Positions 1 through 14,601 of a stretch of 64,000 bases of DNA are shown here, in pieces. The position numbers were made by a program, and so were the translations under genes. The notes below the pieces were generated by a model. The model was not told the origin of the DNA, searched no databases, and saw only the letters and a list, made by a program, of their open reading frames with translations. Origin of the DNA: Sparassis latifolia (taxonomy: Eukaryota > Basidiomycota > Agaricomycetes > Polyporales > Sparassidaceae); the NCBI GenBank assembly GCA_018466975.1, contig CM031557.1, positions 744,001 to 808,000 of the forward strand, written 5' to 3'. Each line of letters opens with the position of its first letter. Positions within the stretch are counted from its first letter, which is position 1.

Positions 1-1374
1 AGCGGCGTGCTCGACGGATCGGGAAGATCAGACGGTGCATTCCCGGGCACGAGGGGTTCGCGGATTTGATCATCTAGCTTCATTCGTTCCTTATCTTCCA
101 GGTCACCGAGGTCCGCTCCAGCCCGCAGTACAGCCAATCCGAACGGTTCTTCGTTTCGATCCCGCAACGTCTTCATTATATGGGAACAGTATGTCATTTC
201 TGACTCTCGAAGTCCCTGCCGCCACGAGTCCTTGATAACGTACTGCTTGCCACTGATATCGTCCTTATCGATCGCCGACCATACCGTCGTCGAGCGGGAG
301 AACAGACAAGGGTTGATAAAGAGCAGCTTGACCGTTAGTAAATTCATCTTCACCATCTCACCTTCCTTGGTCACGGCGTCTGCGGAAATCCACCGGTGCA
401 TTTCGGCATCGGAGCCTTGAACATCCTCTGGCTCCAGTACGTCCTCCACCCATCGGAGGTGTGACCTTGTGATCTTAGTATCTACCGTCGGGTCGTCGCC
501 AGAAATCCGTGTGTCGCAGAGAGGATTGACGAAATTCCAGAAGAATTGCCGGAAGAGCTCAGGCCGCTCGACGTAGTTGAACCTAGGTGAGACAATACAC
601 GACGAGTGGTCGAACCGAAAGATGCGTGCCTCGTGGCCGAATATCCCGAACACGAACGCAAACAGGCCACTGTGGCCCACGAGGAGATTCTGCCCATTCT
701 TGACAAGCTGCCTCATCGTGTTGTCTCCATCCTCGGCCCACCTGCTAATGGGGTCGTCGCTTCTTTCAGGCTTGACTTCGATCGCCAGTGCAACATCTTT
801 CCAATGAGGGTCCTTCAGCGAGGTGGTCGTTCCCGGGTAGGAGGTGATCAGGTCGGGTTTCGTGCGGTGATGATGAAGGTCCCACGACATGTACGGGAAC
901 GGGATCATGTGGTTGCTGTTATCATGGAACCTAAGTGACTTTGCCATTGGGAAGTCTTCGGTGAGAGCGAGGAACCCATTGACCTAAAGGCCACACAATC
1001 AGACCATCATTAACATGGGCCACAGGAGGGCAACCCACCAGAGGGTTATACATTAACGGTTCGGGGCGGTCTTCAGGAACCTTGTCGAATTTCCTAGAGC
1101 AGTCCATCGGAGGGCACACTGCTTCGCTCGCAGGTACGAGAACGTTGATGAACGAGTCGATAGTCCCATGGTATTCATTTATCTTGCCACGATATTCCGA
1201 CGCCCATGCTTGTTGGTTCTTCTTGTTCGCCTCCCTGCGGTGAGCCTCTTTAGCAATCTGCTTGTAAGACTTAGCAATGAGAGGTGTGGCTGACAACATG
1301 CTCGAGCCACTGGAGTCTGCAGAGCAGGCACTCCAGAAGCTGCAGCCAGAGTCGGATACATCGGAAGATGACAT
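1..1374 (-). CDS. FunK1-type fungal protein kinase, 5' part (runs off window edge)
   Basis: Two exons are visible: 1039-1374 (112 codons, starting MSSSDVSDSG) and 1-983, joined across intron 984-1038 with donor GTGGGT and an acceptor giving PL/VNGFLALTEDFP. The second exon is open with no stop down to base 1, so the kinase core (catalytic loop and HxDLESFYW segment) lies outside the window. The visible part holds the long N-terminal FunK1 region, including ARIFRFDHS and the kinase lysine segment KQYVIKDSW. FunK1 proteins are kinase-like families greatly expanded in mushroom-forming fungi; their substrates are unknown. The gene is nearly identical to the copy at 60429-63116 but keeps an intact frame at both sites where that copy is broken. 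The start is the first ATG of an open exon. Family call is firm; function is not known. Confidence 0.85.
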
Positions 1375-2260
1375 CGTAATTTATAATGGTTGAAATGTCG
1401 GAGATTTGATTTGGCTTGGCCAAGTTGTGTACGCCCAAACTTGCACGAACAATGGTCTTCTCGCCACCGTAGGCTGTTTTCGTCAGTTTCAACCTCTCGA
1501 AGACGAACAATTTCAGATATACTCACTGGGAGAATTTGGGTAGAGCTATCCTCTTTCAATTTGTGAGGAGTAGAGCGCGATGGCTCGAAAGTTCAAGTTT
1601 GCAAGCGTTGGAAGGGAGCAAGTTGAACGTTGGCCTGCATAGGCGCTCAGCACAAGGCGTAACTCACGTGAACTTGCAAGACAATCCGCAGCAGCCACGG
1701 CCTGGAGATCGACCGCGTTTGGAAGTCGCTTTGTTCCTCGTGCCCTTTCTCTTTGTTCCTACATATTTTGCGAGACAAGTGGCGCAGCCCATGCCGCGAG
1801 ATCACCTGCAACATATGAGTTAGATCTGTTAGAAAACGGCGCCGTGATCTGAACACATTTATCATTGATACCTTCACTCTGAATGAAGGAAGGGGCTTAG
1901 CGAATGTTGGACACAACAGGTTACTTGGATCGGTCCACCGAGGCCCAGATCTTGACACTGGGATTGAAGAACGCGATAACATCCCGTTAACATATCCGGC
2001 GAAGACTCACTGGGACTCAAAGAATTCGGTCAATTAGCAATGCGCACCAGACACTGCGACCACTTGAGGCTTCCAGACAATCCACACTAACGGCTCGGTC
2101 GACCTGACTTCGCGATCTCAGTCTGAGCCATTCGTGCAAAATCTATCGCCACGCCGAGTTACCGGACTCACCTGTAAGTCGGCAAGAAAAGAAAAACAGG
2201 TCATGTTCTGTAAGAGACAGCTTCAGATATGTCGCTCGGTGCGAAGGAGTCCAGCAGACT
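1..2260. repeat. Long direct repeat, left copy (FunK1 5' half plus upstream region)
   Basis: Bases 1-2260 match 61745-64000 in the same orientation with few mismatches. The offset drifts from about 61744 to 61739 through small indels. One is an 11-12 bp difference near 1750-1770, where the left copy has extra bases between ctttctc and gcgagac. The similarity covers the coding exons, the intron and about 890 bp of non-coding upstream sequence. Both copies are cut by the window edges, so the true length is unknown. Confidence 0.9.
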
Positions 2261-2977
2261 GGGGCTTCATCGTTGTCACACCGCGAAGTCACCTACATTT
2301 ACGTGTGTATAAGAACAGATAAGAGGACTATTGGACTATGCTGCTTCTCCGAGCAGTGAGGTTAGAGACGACCATTGACATGATGATGGAAATTTACCAT
2401 CAATCTCAGCGGAAGGACCGCATCTTTGAGTATGTTTGACTAACCCCCTATCAAGATGTTGACCCAAGATTAACTGGGAAAATAGCAAGGTACTGAATAC
2501 TTAGAAATTTCGGGTCCCAGTCGCTGAGTCTGTCTTCTTAATCTTGGAGGAGTCAGTGCCAGCAAGTTGCAACCCTGTATTTCCTCATGAAGCCAGCACT
2601 CTACTCAACGCCCGGCGTTTGCCGGTGAGATGTTGTCATGCACCTCCACGAAACCAAAGCAGGAGTTTCACGTACAGGACTAGATTTGCTGCGGAAACAT
2701 CACGAGTTATGAAACTGTATGCAATGGCAGTTTCCAGAAATCCCCGGTATATCCTGGCAGGAACTTGAAGTTTAATCTTGAGAAGTGCACGCCTTGAGTT
2801 GATTGTATACAGGTACAGATATGTGTACATGACAATACGTGTTCCATTCAATACACTTGATTACCGTAAAAGTATCGGACACGACGGAAAATTCAAGCCT
2901 CACAACCCTTTCGCTCCGACAGCTCAAACGGTAGGTCCCTGCATTCCAGACGGACCATCTCCCGTCACAGAGGCCAT
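1375..2977. other. Intergenic: FunK1 upstream region, then unassigned sequence
   Basis: Bases 1375-2260 are the duplicated upstream region of the FunK1 gene, shared with 63117-64000. From 2261 to 2977 I see no convincing exon; the short open frames lack splice partners or recognisable motifs. Confidence 0.5.
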
Positions 2978-3615
2978 TCAAGCAGCGCCTGTGGGCACCC
3001 GGGAAGACCCTTCATCGATGATTCTGGTGCTGGAAGCGTGAAGTTGGGACAGCTTCCCTTCGCGCGTTCGCTGCAAATAGAACCCCACCATCAGTAGATC
3101 GAATGAGGACGTCAAGGTGTACAACTGACATCGTTAGCATCCCTTTGCTTCCGAAGCTCCTCCATGGTACGTCTGCGTTGCAGCACATCTTCCTGGAGCC
3201 GCTGCTCATGCTGCTTGCTTAACTGACACCGCGGCTATGTGAGCGAGGACGGCGGGGCGCTGGCAAGAAGTGGCGCACCTCGAGTTCCTTCACGGCGTTC
3301 CTATGATCAGCGACGGCAGTATCGTGTTTGTGCTCTGCCTTGTTGAGCTCCATCGCGGTGGCGTGCTCTTCCTTTACCGCTTCGTCCAGTGCATGCTGCG
3401 CCTTGTCTACCGCCTGCTCTTGGACGTCAGCACCTCGTGAGCGCTGCAGCTTACGCGCGCACCTTGATGCCCTTCTCGTGCGACTTCTCTGCCTTGTTCA
3501 GGTCCTTGACGGCGTGTTCGAGGTTGCGCTGCTCATGGCGCGCCTCGTTCGCCGCGCTCTTCTCCGCCTTCCGGATTTCAGGATCGCTCGGTTTGGAGCC
3601 TCCAATTAATGGCAT
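2978..3615 (-). CDS. Small charged coiled-coil protein (basidiomycete hypothetical)
   Basis: Four exons splice cleanly in phase 0: 3463-3615, 3279-3413, 3130-3222 and 2978-3070, giving 157 residues. Introns are 44-59 nt with GTGCGC, GTGCGC and GTCAGT donors. The protein opens MPLIGGSKPSDPEIRKAEK and is almost entirely a Lys/Glu/Ala-rich helix (AVDKAQHALDEAV, LNKAEHKHDTAV, KQHEQRLQEDV), as expected for a long coiled coil. It ends SSRVPTGAA. The pattern resembles an abundant uncharacterised small protein I remember from agaricomycetes, but no function is known to me. There is no signal peptide or membrane segment. The start is the only ATG ahead of the conserved-looking opening. Confidence 0.75.
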
Positions 3616-4620
3616 CGTCGTAGACTTTGTTGAAAGTATCGATTAGTTGAGCGAGGGAATAATCACCAGCTGAGTAATTTAGGCCAGATAATCCTGGAAA
3701 TGCTCAGTGAACTAACTGTACATGAAAGAGAGGGAGATTGCCAACAAAAGCGTGCCGCATATAGTACATGAGGGGACATCTAGTAGGGGTGGGCGTGACC
3801 CGGCGGTGAGTATGACGTCACGCGCCCTCGTATCAAATCTATGCCTTAATAGTGTGAATGACAGGGAGTATCGTATCCCAGGGACACAGCTACTACTCAG
3901 CTGAGTCTATCCAGTAACGTTACGCGACGTTGTACACTGACCAACAAATTCAACGTCAACGTCAACTACATCACTCCATTTTGGAAACTATTTTTTGAAA
4001 GACAAACCGATACAACTTGAAGCTGCGTATCATATTGTTCAAAGGAACTCCATTATTTATGACGTGTCACGGAAGCACGCAGCAATATAAGGATCGGGTG
4101 CTGCGATTGCTAGCAGTTTGGAGAAGATGGCAGTACTTAGTATCGGTAACCAAAAAAATGACATTGTGACCACAGGAATGAAACTCCCGATGTTTTCCAC
4201 TGAGAGCCGAAAAAAATGTACACGGGCTTGTGTCTGATAATCGTAGTAGGACATAGCTGATTACAGGAAATAGTGCAACACGCACCTCGGTTTAGTAGTA
4301 TGTATTCTGCAAGTGCTTCGGATTCACGCAACAAATCAAACTTCCTCCTTAGAGTCTGAATATAGACGCCGCATAATCTTCCATATGCTATATAAACCAC
4401 GCCCTATTCCGAAGCCATGTCGATCGAGACGGCATGACACCGACAATTTAGCCGGGCGTTGAGTAGCCAGTGTCTGTAAAAGGGAGCCCTGCTGGCATTA
4501 CATATGAAATCATGTGACGAGCGCGTCCTACTTCTGCGAGACGCGTCTCTCCTAGTCACCGTACCCACCGACAACGGGCTATGCGTTGCTCTGAAAAACT
4601 TTGACGATATAAGGCAGAAC
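3616..4620. other. Intergenic region
   Basis: Roughly 1 kb between divergently oriented genes. It should hold the promoters of the coiled-coil gene on its left and the promethin-like gene on its right. AT-rich open frames around 4057-4400 on the minus strand have no splice structure or motif, and I do not call them. Confidence 0.4.
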
Positions 4621-5494
4621 ATGACCATCTCTCTCTACGACCAGGAACAAACGGATCAGGACTTGTTGTCGTACTTCGACAAGAGCGCGTCGGCCGTTCG
4701 TCAGTCGTTCAAGCAGTAAGGAATCCAATTATGAGCGGTACTTACCCTGTGCTGACCGAGTTCGATGGTAGCTTTGAGCAAGAGTATGCAAGGCCTGCAC
4801 TCAACTACTTTCTGGAGTTTTCTCGATCCCGGCCTATTCTTGCAGTACGTCATGAGGATGGCGTGCGAGGCGAAATTAATGACTCGTAACAGACATTCCT
4901 GGGTGTATTCTCTACTTTCAGTGTCCTTCCAGTGCTCTCTTTCTTGTAAGTGCACTTCTGTCATTTATCATAGATTCTAACGCTCTCTCAGAGGATTCTC
5001 TCTCTTCGTCTTCGCTTCCTGCATTTTCTTCTCGCTCGCGGGAGCGCTGTTCGTAGCAACTACAATAGTCCTCTTATCAGGTAGGTCATCTCAATTCCAT
5101 CTTTCGGGGAATCCACTAACACCAAGCAGGCCTGCTCCTCGTGGGCACGCTTACCATTCTCTTCTTTCTCTCCCTGTTCCTCACAGCCTGTGCGATGGGA
5201 ATATACCTCTCCCTCCGCTTCGCTGTGCTGATCAACAAGGATGGACCACGAACAGGTGTCCCCGAGTGGTATCAAGAGACTAAAAAGAGTCTTCTCGCCT
5301 CCCAGCCAGGGGAAGATGCCGATGCCTCGGGACATCAGCCCAATGAATATATGGTCCGCAGCGACTCGGAGACGCTCATCTTTGACTCATTCCCCACTGC
5401 GCCAATGGCTCAGGCAGAGGCCGATAAACCTGGAGCAGAGGTACCTGAGGGCGATCTGGGGAAGGACATGGTCGTGGTGGTGAAAGAAGAGTAG
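4621..5494 (+). CDS. Promethin-like (LDAF1/LDO-type) ER or lipid-droplet membrane protein
   Basis: Five exons join in frame: 4621-4715, 4772-4844, 4893-4945, 4992-5080 and 5130-5494 (224 residues). The middle is a long hydrophobic block from about residue 50 to 130, reading RPILATFLGVFSTFSVLPVL, then LAGALFVATTIVLLSGLLLV, then LFFLSLFLTACAMGIYLSLR. This suggests four hydrophobic helices in two hairpins, the layout of promethin-family proteins that act with seipin at lipid-droplet budding sites. The C-terminal 80 residues are acidic and probably cytosolic. An in-frame ATG at 4504 could extend the N-terminus. I prefer 4621 because the protein then opens MTISLYDQEQTDQDLLSYFD with an amphipathic stretch. 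Topology is seen in the sequence; the family assignment is an inference from layout. Confidence 0.7.
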
Positions 5495-6017
5495 TAGCTG
5501 CTCTCGTGCACATCGATATCTTGCAAGTTCTCGGTCGCTCTGCCTGTGTACGTTTATTGTTCTGCATCGTTCGGTTTTGGCATCAGTATTCTTACCGTGC
5601 TCCTAATATTCGAACGATGAGGCCCATGGGGCGAACGTCAGTGCCTGGATCTTTTTTCATTCGCCGATGCATCCGTTCTTCCGGTACTCCTTTCTAGTCT
5701 CCTGAAGACCATGTTGAGATTGCTGTTCCAGTTATGGTCTCCTGTGTAGCAACCGCGCTCCGAGGTGCTGCATCATCATCCACGTTCTTGTACCTAGCTA
5801 TTTCCCGTCTCAAGATAAGTTCTAGAGATTGAGTAAGTCAACGTGAAACAGTCCCCGAACACCACTGGTCGGGTGCATGAATGCCACGCGCAGTAGCCTG
5901 ATTAGCGTCCGGGTCGGCGCCAAGTCTCCACGAACCGCGCCAGCAGTTAGGAGCTTATGCGGCAGAGGCATATAAGACATCCTACCCAGCAACTTCGACA
6001 CCATCTTCGACACTAGA
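5495..6017. other. Intergenic region
   Basis: About 520 bp between two genes on the plus strand. It holds the 3' end of the promethin-like gene and the promoter of gmd. No other gene seen. Confidence 0.4.
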
Positions 6018-7780
<1,763 letters not shown>

Positions 7781-8152
7781 AGAGGACATTCCACATGTTG
7801 GCCTCGCAGCGTCTGCTTAATACCTTCAATCACCGCAGATGCCGTAGGACTGGTGCTACTTGTACAATATCCTGCACATAGTTCGCGCAGAACGGACTTG
7901 TCTCCACGACCCTCTACTTCAACCCGCGTCAGTTTTACGATATTTTGAATTCAAATAAATGGACGGTGTACCAACGATATACTAGGAGTGTCGCACGGTT
8001 GAGGACCCTTCCGCAATTCCCGCAAAATGTCAGACTCGGTATGCGCAGACGAGCAATAGTGCTACGGTCAAGCATACTATTACAACACATAAGATCGTCC
8101 GCTCGTCCTTAATGGTGTCTCAGTGGTATCTACAATCAAGGAGAACCCCACT
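7781..8152. other. Convergent intergenic spacer
   Basis: 372 bp between the stop codons of gmd and the GDP-fucose synthase gene. It must hold both 3' ends. No gene seen. Confidence 0.5.
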
Positions 8153-9555
<1,403 letters not shown>

Positions 9556-11206
9556 CGTCAAAGGAGTGCTCAAATTGAGAGAACTATAGGAGAGACTGGA
9601 CGAGCGTGAGCCTGAGGAGGTCCGATGGCAGACCAAGTATTTTGGCGCCTGCTCACGGCCCGTTCAAGCGCTCGAGCTCTTCCGAGGCTCCTTCACACTT
9701 CCTTCACTCAACCCGGCGGCCCTTCACTGGTACATATCTCTCACAATCTCTCTTGTGCGTCAGGCTAATCCCAGAAATACTGATAAGTCAGATTTTTCGA
9801 TGGAGTTGAATTGACCGTTCGTGAGTTTTTGCTCATGTCCGCAAGCTTCACCTCAAGCTCATGAATAATGTTCATTCATCGCACGCATCTCCTTTATTAT
9901 CAATTCAAGTAGCCGTCAGCGTGACCGTAAAGCTGAAGAGATGGTGATTCAGCTATCTAGCCGCCTTCTACAATGCCGATAATTTGAAAGACGGCTGACT
10001 GTTTAGCATCAACACAGAGGTCTATTTAGCTAGGGTCTCATCTCTGACCATGGCATATCGCTGGACGCAGGGGGTTAGCTGAGTGGAAGTCGGATTCTAG
10101 TTTCGGGACTTACCTTGGACGGCTGTTCGGACCCCGCCAAGGACAGGCTGCACAAGTTGGTTCAGGTACGTTTGTGTTACTTGGCAAGGATGTGACCGTA
10201 CGGACTACTGTAGGTCATACAGTTTCGTTAGACAGCTCTATACGTTTGAGCTGCGTACACGATAGCTGGTTGAAAATGCACAGTCGTGATCCCGTTATCC
10301 TCCAGGCCACGAGTGTGCGTGTATTATCCTGTCTTTACAAGGTTTATCTGACTGACAGATCGTCCTGAAAAGTGGCTCGAGGATTCATCAACGAGACGAG
10401 TACGGGTGGAAGGTTCCTACAGACCTCTATTTTGATGTTGCAGAGTTCAATGTTGCAAATAGATGCTGGAGGCTCGTGCTGCGACAAAACATCCCAACTG
10501 TAATAGAAGGAGGCACTAATACAGTTGGTCATCTCAACCTGAAGTCATTCCTGAACGTCCTGGCTGGTATAGATCTTACAGTCTTTGTGTGGCTGGAACA
10601 TCGCCAGCCTACTGTCCGCGCACTACAGCAAGATTCGTGGAGAACTAGCGCCTGACGCGCAAGTACTGTGCTCCAAGTTGTTGAGCAAGTCGCTTGGAGA
10701 GTACTTACGACATGCTCAGCTCTCGGTACGGTGCTCGCTGTTGTTTGCTATGCTGCTCCGACTACGAAGTTCTGTTGGTGTCGAAACTTGTCGAAGTTAC
10801 TCATCTGTCGGCATTGGTATAACAAAGTCTGTTGAGATTCGACTTTACGATCCCATGATCTCGCCCGTCTGTCGAATTGTGAGGCTAGACTGATTCTGTC
10901 CCGGAGTTGATATGTCCTCTCGTTACAAAGTCTTAGACACGGCTTATGGTAGATAAGCTTGTTTTCATTGTGCACAAAGGCCACTCATCGAGTATTATAA
11001 CTAGTGGCCTTTGATGGTGTTGCAGTCGACACCGCTCACGATGAAGTATCATTGGGCGCCAGGAGCCAAGAGGGATTCAGACGAAACCACGGACAGCGCA
11101 AGTACATGCTGAGGGACGGACGGAGCCTGCATGAAACTCAAAATAAAGACTTGAAGGCTATACGATCGCCGACTTGCAGCGTTTTGAACTTGGGTTAAGG
11201 TCCTCC
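9556..11206. other. Intergenic region
   Basis: About 1.65 kb between two minus-strand genes. It contains the promoter of the fucose synthase gene. I found no spliceable coding exons. A stretch near 10070-10140 briefly resembles the 5' half of a tRNA but does not close into one. Confidence 0.4.
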
Positions 11207-13906
11207 TCAGGCTCGCGCTTTCGTTTGGAGGAAGACATTGGTACCTTGTCCTGAACCGTGTTTACCGTCTGACCTTGCTCCGAGTTTCTCGCGTTGTCTT
11301 TTAACCTCGACTGCTTCACCCATTGCTATATTCGCGGGATCGGTATAGCTCACCTCTTCAGAATCCACATTGGGCTTTAACGGTAGTGCACGATCGTCCT
11401 CTGACCAGCCGTCCATGTTCAGAGCTGCCTCGAACTTCCCCGTGACAGCGTCATGCGTGAGCAATACGGGGGGACCACGCAGGGTGAAGTTGCCTACGCG
11501 GCACAGAATGGTAAACTCCTTCAGCATCCACGTCAGAGATGCGTTCCCCGGAACACTGAGGTACTGGTCCTCGCTTATCAGCCACCCGCGCTTCATGTTG
11601 GCACAAAGGTGGTCGTTTTCGTGAAGAAACATTAGTGAATGTGCCTTCATGCCTTCCGGATCGGTATGCACGGTGTGTCGGATGACTAGCCAAATAAAGA
11701 GCCAGTAGAAGGATTCCAAGTCGTTGTGTGCATCATGAATGACACCCTTATTATCGAGCAGCTTGATCGCCACGAAAGCGTGCGTTCCCTGGCAGCAGCG
11801 TTTAGTACAAGATCATTCTCCAATAGACAGTAAAACCCACCATTCGTTCCTTCACAGAGTCGGTCGGATTGGCATCGGGTCTCGTCAGGTCATCGTGACC
11901 GCTCTGGAGAGTCGGTACGAAACTGCTGTAGTCCGAGTCGCCGATGCATCCCTTGTACGGTTTGCCATCAATCATATAGACGTCCCCTTCACTTACGTCT
12001 CGGCGCAATACACCACCACTGCAAGCCCGCTGACGTCCTGTATTGGGGTTGCATATAACTCATTGTCAACCTGAGTCGTCGCGCTAGAGAGAAAGATGCA
12101 TACCTTCGATAGCGTCACACAATGTGTTGACCACCCGTTTTGTGCTAGGGAACCTTGACAGTGGAATCCCCGGTGTCTCTAGGACGACCCGCATATGGCT
12201 GCGATCATGATACTCCGCAGTGGCGGGATCACATACGAATGTTGACAGGGTCCGGTGACCTGCCTGCGCATTCGAAGAAAACTTGTGAAAGTTCGGGACT
12301 GTTGGTTGGATTGCGGTAGGCTGATTCGGGAACCGTTATCCATAACCGCTTAGATGAAGGAGGCGGAGACAAAGGGGATAACGAGAAATGGTCAACGTTT
12401 CCTGTCGTCGCAGGTGATGGAGGAGGTAAAGACAAAGGGGATAACGAAAAAAGGTTGACATTCTTTGTCGGCAGGGGTGAGGAGGGAAGCGCGGACAAAG
12501 GGGACAACGAGAAAAGGTCGACATCGCCCGTACGCGAAGATGACGAAGCAAGCGGCGCACTCGACCTATCGAGAGCATGAGATGGTGGTTTCCTAAGAAC
12601 AGGCTGCTCCGGTGGCGGACCATACGGCTCCATTTGTTCGTTGTCTTCCTTCACACCAAGATCGGTCCCGGCCTGTACCACGGCCAATCCAAATGGGTGT
12701 TCGTTTCGCTCCCGTAATGCCTTCAGTATATGGGAGTAGTACACCGTTTCTGACTGGGGATCCTGCGGCTGCCACGAGTCTTTGATAACGTACTGCTCGC
12801 CGCTCTCGTCGTCTCTCTCGATCGCGGACCATATCATCGTCGAGTGACAGAACAGGCAGGGATCGATGAAAAGCAACTTCACCGTCAGAAACTCTTTGAT
12901 CATGATCTCACCGTTCTCTGTCTCTACTTCCGCCCTGATCCAGCTGCTCATGTCAAGATCCAGGCCGGGTAATTTCTCTTTCCCAAACACATTTCGCGCC
13001 CAGGCCAGTTCTAGGTTTGTAGGCACAGATACAAGTGGGTCGACACCAGAGATCGCCGTGCCAAGCAGGGGGTTGACAAAGTTCCAGAAGAATTGCTTGA
13101 GAAGCTCTGGCCGCTGGACATAGTTGAATTGAGGTGATGCAATGACGGAGGAGTGATCAAAGCGAAAGATGCATGCGCGGTGCCCAAAGATGTTTATAAG
13201 AAAGGCAAAGAGGCCCATGTGGCCCATCAGCAGATTGTGCCCACTACTAACAAGCCCCATCACGGTGTTGGCATGCTCTTTGGAAAACTGCCACGTGGGA
13301 TCGTCGGTCTGACAAGGCTTGACATCAATAGCGAGTGAAATATCACTCCATCGAGGTGCACACAGCGTCTCAGCTGTTCCTGGGTAGGAAACGGTAAGGT
13401 CGGTTTTGGCTTGACGATGGTAGGGATCGCGCGACATGTAAGGGAACCGCATCGAGAAGTTGCTGTAGTTCAGGAATGTAAGCGATTTCGCAGCAGGGAA
13501 GTCCTCGGTAAGCATGTGGAATGCCTTGACCTAGATACAATAATCGGATCACCTTGATGTGAGCCACAACAGAGCAACTCACTAAAGGTTCATACATCAA
13601 TTGTTCGTCACAGTCATTGGGAACGCGGTCGAATATCCCAGAGCAGTCCAAGGTCGGGCACGCCACTTCGCTGGGAACTAGAATCTGCACGAATGAGTCA
13701 ATGGTTCCGTTAAACTGTTTGATCTTGTGAAGATATTGTGATGTCCATTCGTACCGATTCTGCTCATTCGCATCGTGGATTGTAGGAGAAGCCACGGGCA
13801 CGCCCGAGCAACTAGACTCTGTAGAGCCGCAACTCCAGAAGCTGCAACCACAGTCAGACCTCTCAGAGTCTGCCGTCGAGTTTGACTGTGAGTGAAAATA
13901 TGACAT
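11207..13906 (-). pseudogene. Degenerate FunK1 kinase copy
   Basis: Exons match the other FunK1 copies in position: 13583-13906, 12104-13530, 11841-12037 and 11207-11788. Exon 2 is 1427 nt, two phases out. Alignment with the copy at 60429-63116 shows a 5-nt deletion near 12265-12270, after FFEC; with 5 nt restored, all exons are in phase. The catalytic loop is altered too. The sister copy has HRDVSEGN and GDFDYSS, whereas this copy has RRDVSEGD and GDSDYSS, so the HRD histidine, the magnesium-binding loop asparagine and the DFG phenylalanine position are all changed. KDSW with the VIK lysine and HNDLESFYW remain. The insert between kinase halves carries a tandem FSLSPLS repeat. Read as a dead gene or a pseudokinase; an unusual intron that skips the break is possible but I see no good sites. 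Confidence 0.75.
12345..12560 (-). repeat. Three-unit in-frame minisatellite (FSLSPLS repeat) in the FunK1 copy
   Basis: Three consecutive units of about 20-24 codons each carry the core FSLSPLS followed by Pro/Ser and a spacer ending near NV or DV. On the plus strand the core appears as ggggataacgagaaa-type blocks at about 12377, 12438 and 12499. The intact sister copies lack this array. Confidence 0.8.
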
Positions 13907-14601
13907 TGTTTGGGTGACAATCTCGGTGATGGGAGGTGGCCTAAAGGTCGAGGGAGTGTCAAGATAGGTTTCATGTTAATCATCTCATCAATCGAGCCTT
14001 TAAGCTCACTATAGATTGTCCGCTTCGAGTTACGCAGCAGCAGTCGTATACAGCAGAGCGCGTTGGTGTAGGAACGGACACAAATGACAGCATACGTCAC
14101 GTGGTCGTGTTGGGCTTAACGCGACCACATGACGTAGGCCAGGTGGCGAGCTACCTTGACATATCCACGCCGACCATTCATCTGTATTCTTCTGGAGATC
14201 TTCGGGAAAAGAGGCCTTTGTTGTCGTAGACCATGCGCACGGACTTCCATGTTTCCGCAATGTCGAACAAATGATTGAGGCGACGTACGGTACAGAGAGC
14301 CAGGAGGATTTTCACCATACTGGAATGTTCAGCAGCACAGGAAACGTTTTCGAAGATGAGATTTCATGGAAGGAAGAATTACATCCAGCTCGGTGGACGA
14401 CCTCGAGTCCGGTGGTTAATGTTGTGGAACACTGGTGAGCGCACCTTGTGGTGACGTAAATAACGAGAGTCCGGGGATAATTTAGGAGGGACAGAGAGGA
14501 CCAGACTACTACTTCAAGGCATTGGAGTTGTTAGTTGAGAAGGATATCTCTCTTGACGTCCACCACGATGTCGAATCCTTCTTCTCTGGGTGCTCATCTG
14601 G
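13907..14601. other. Intergenic region upstream of the degenerate FunK1 copy
   Basis: About 700 bp. It includes the likely former promoter of the FunK1 copy. It does not obviously match the upstream region shared by the other two copies. No gene called. Confidence 0.35.

Noticed and set aside
4057..4400. Minus-strand frames upstream of the promethin-like gene
   Set aside because: AT-rich, no splice structure, overlapping frames of equal quality, no family features.
10065..10140. tRNA-like start (ggggttagctgagtgg)
   Set aside because: The 3' half does not pair to form the acceptor or T arms and no proper box B is present.
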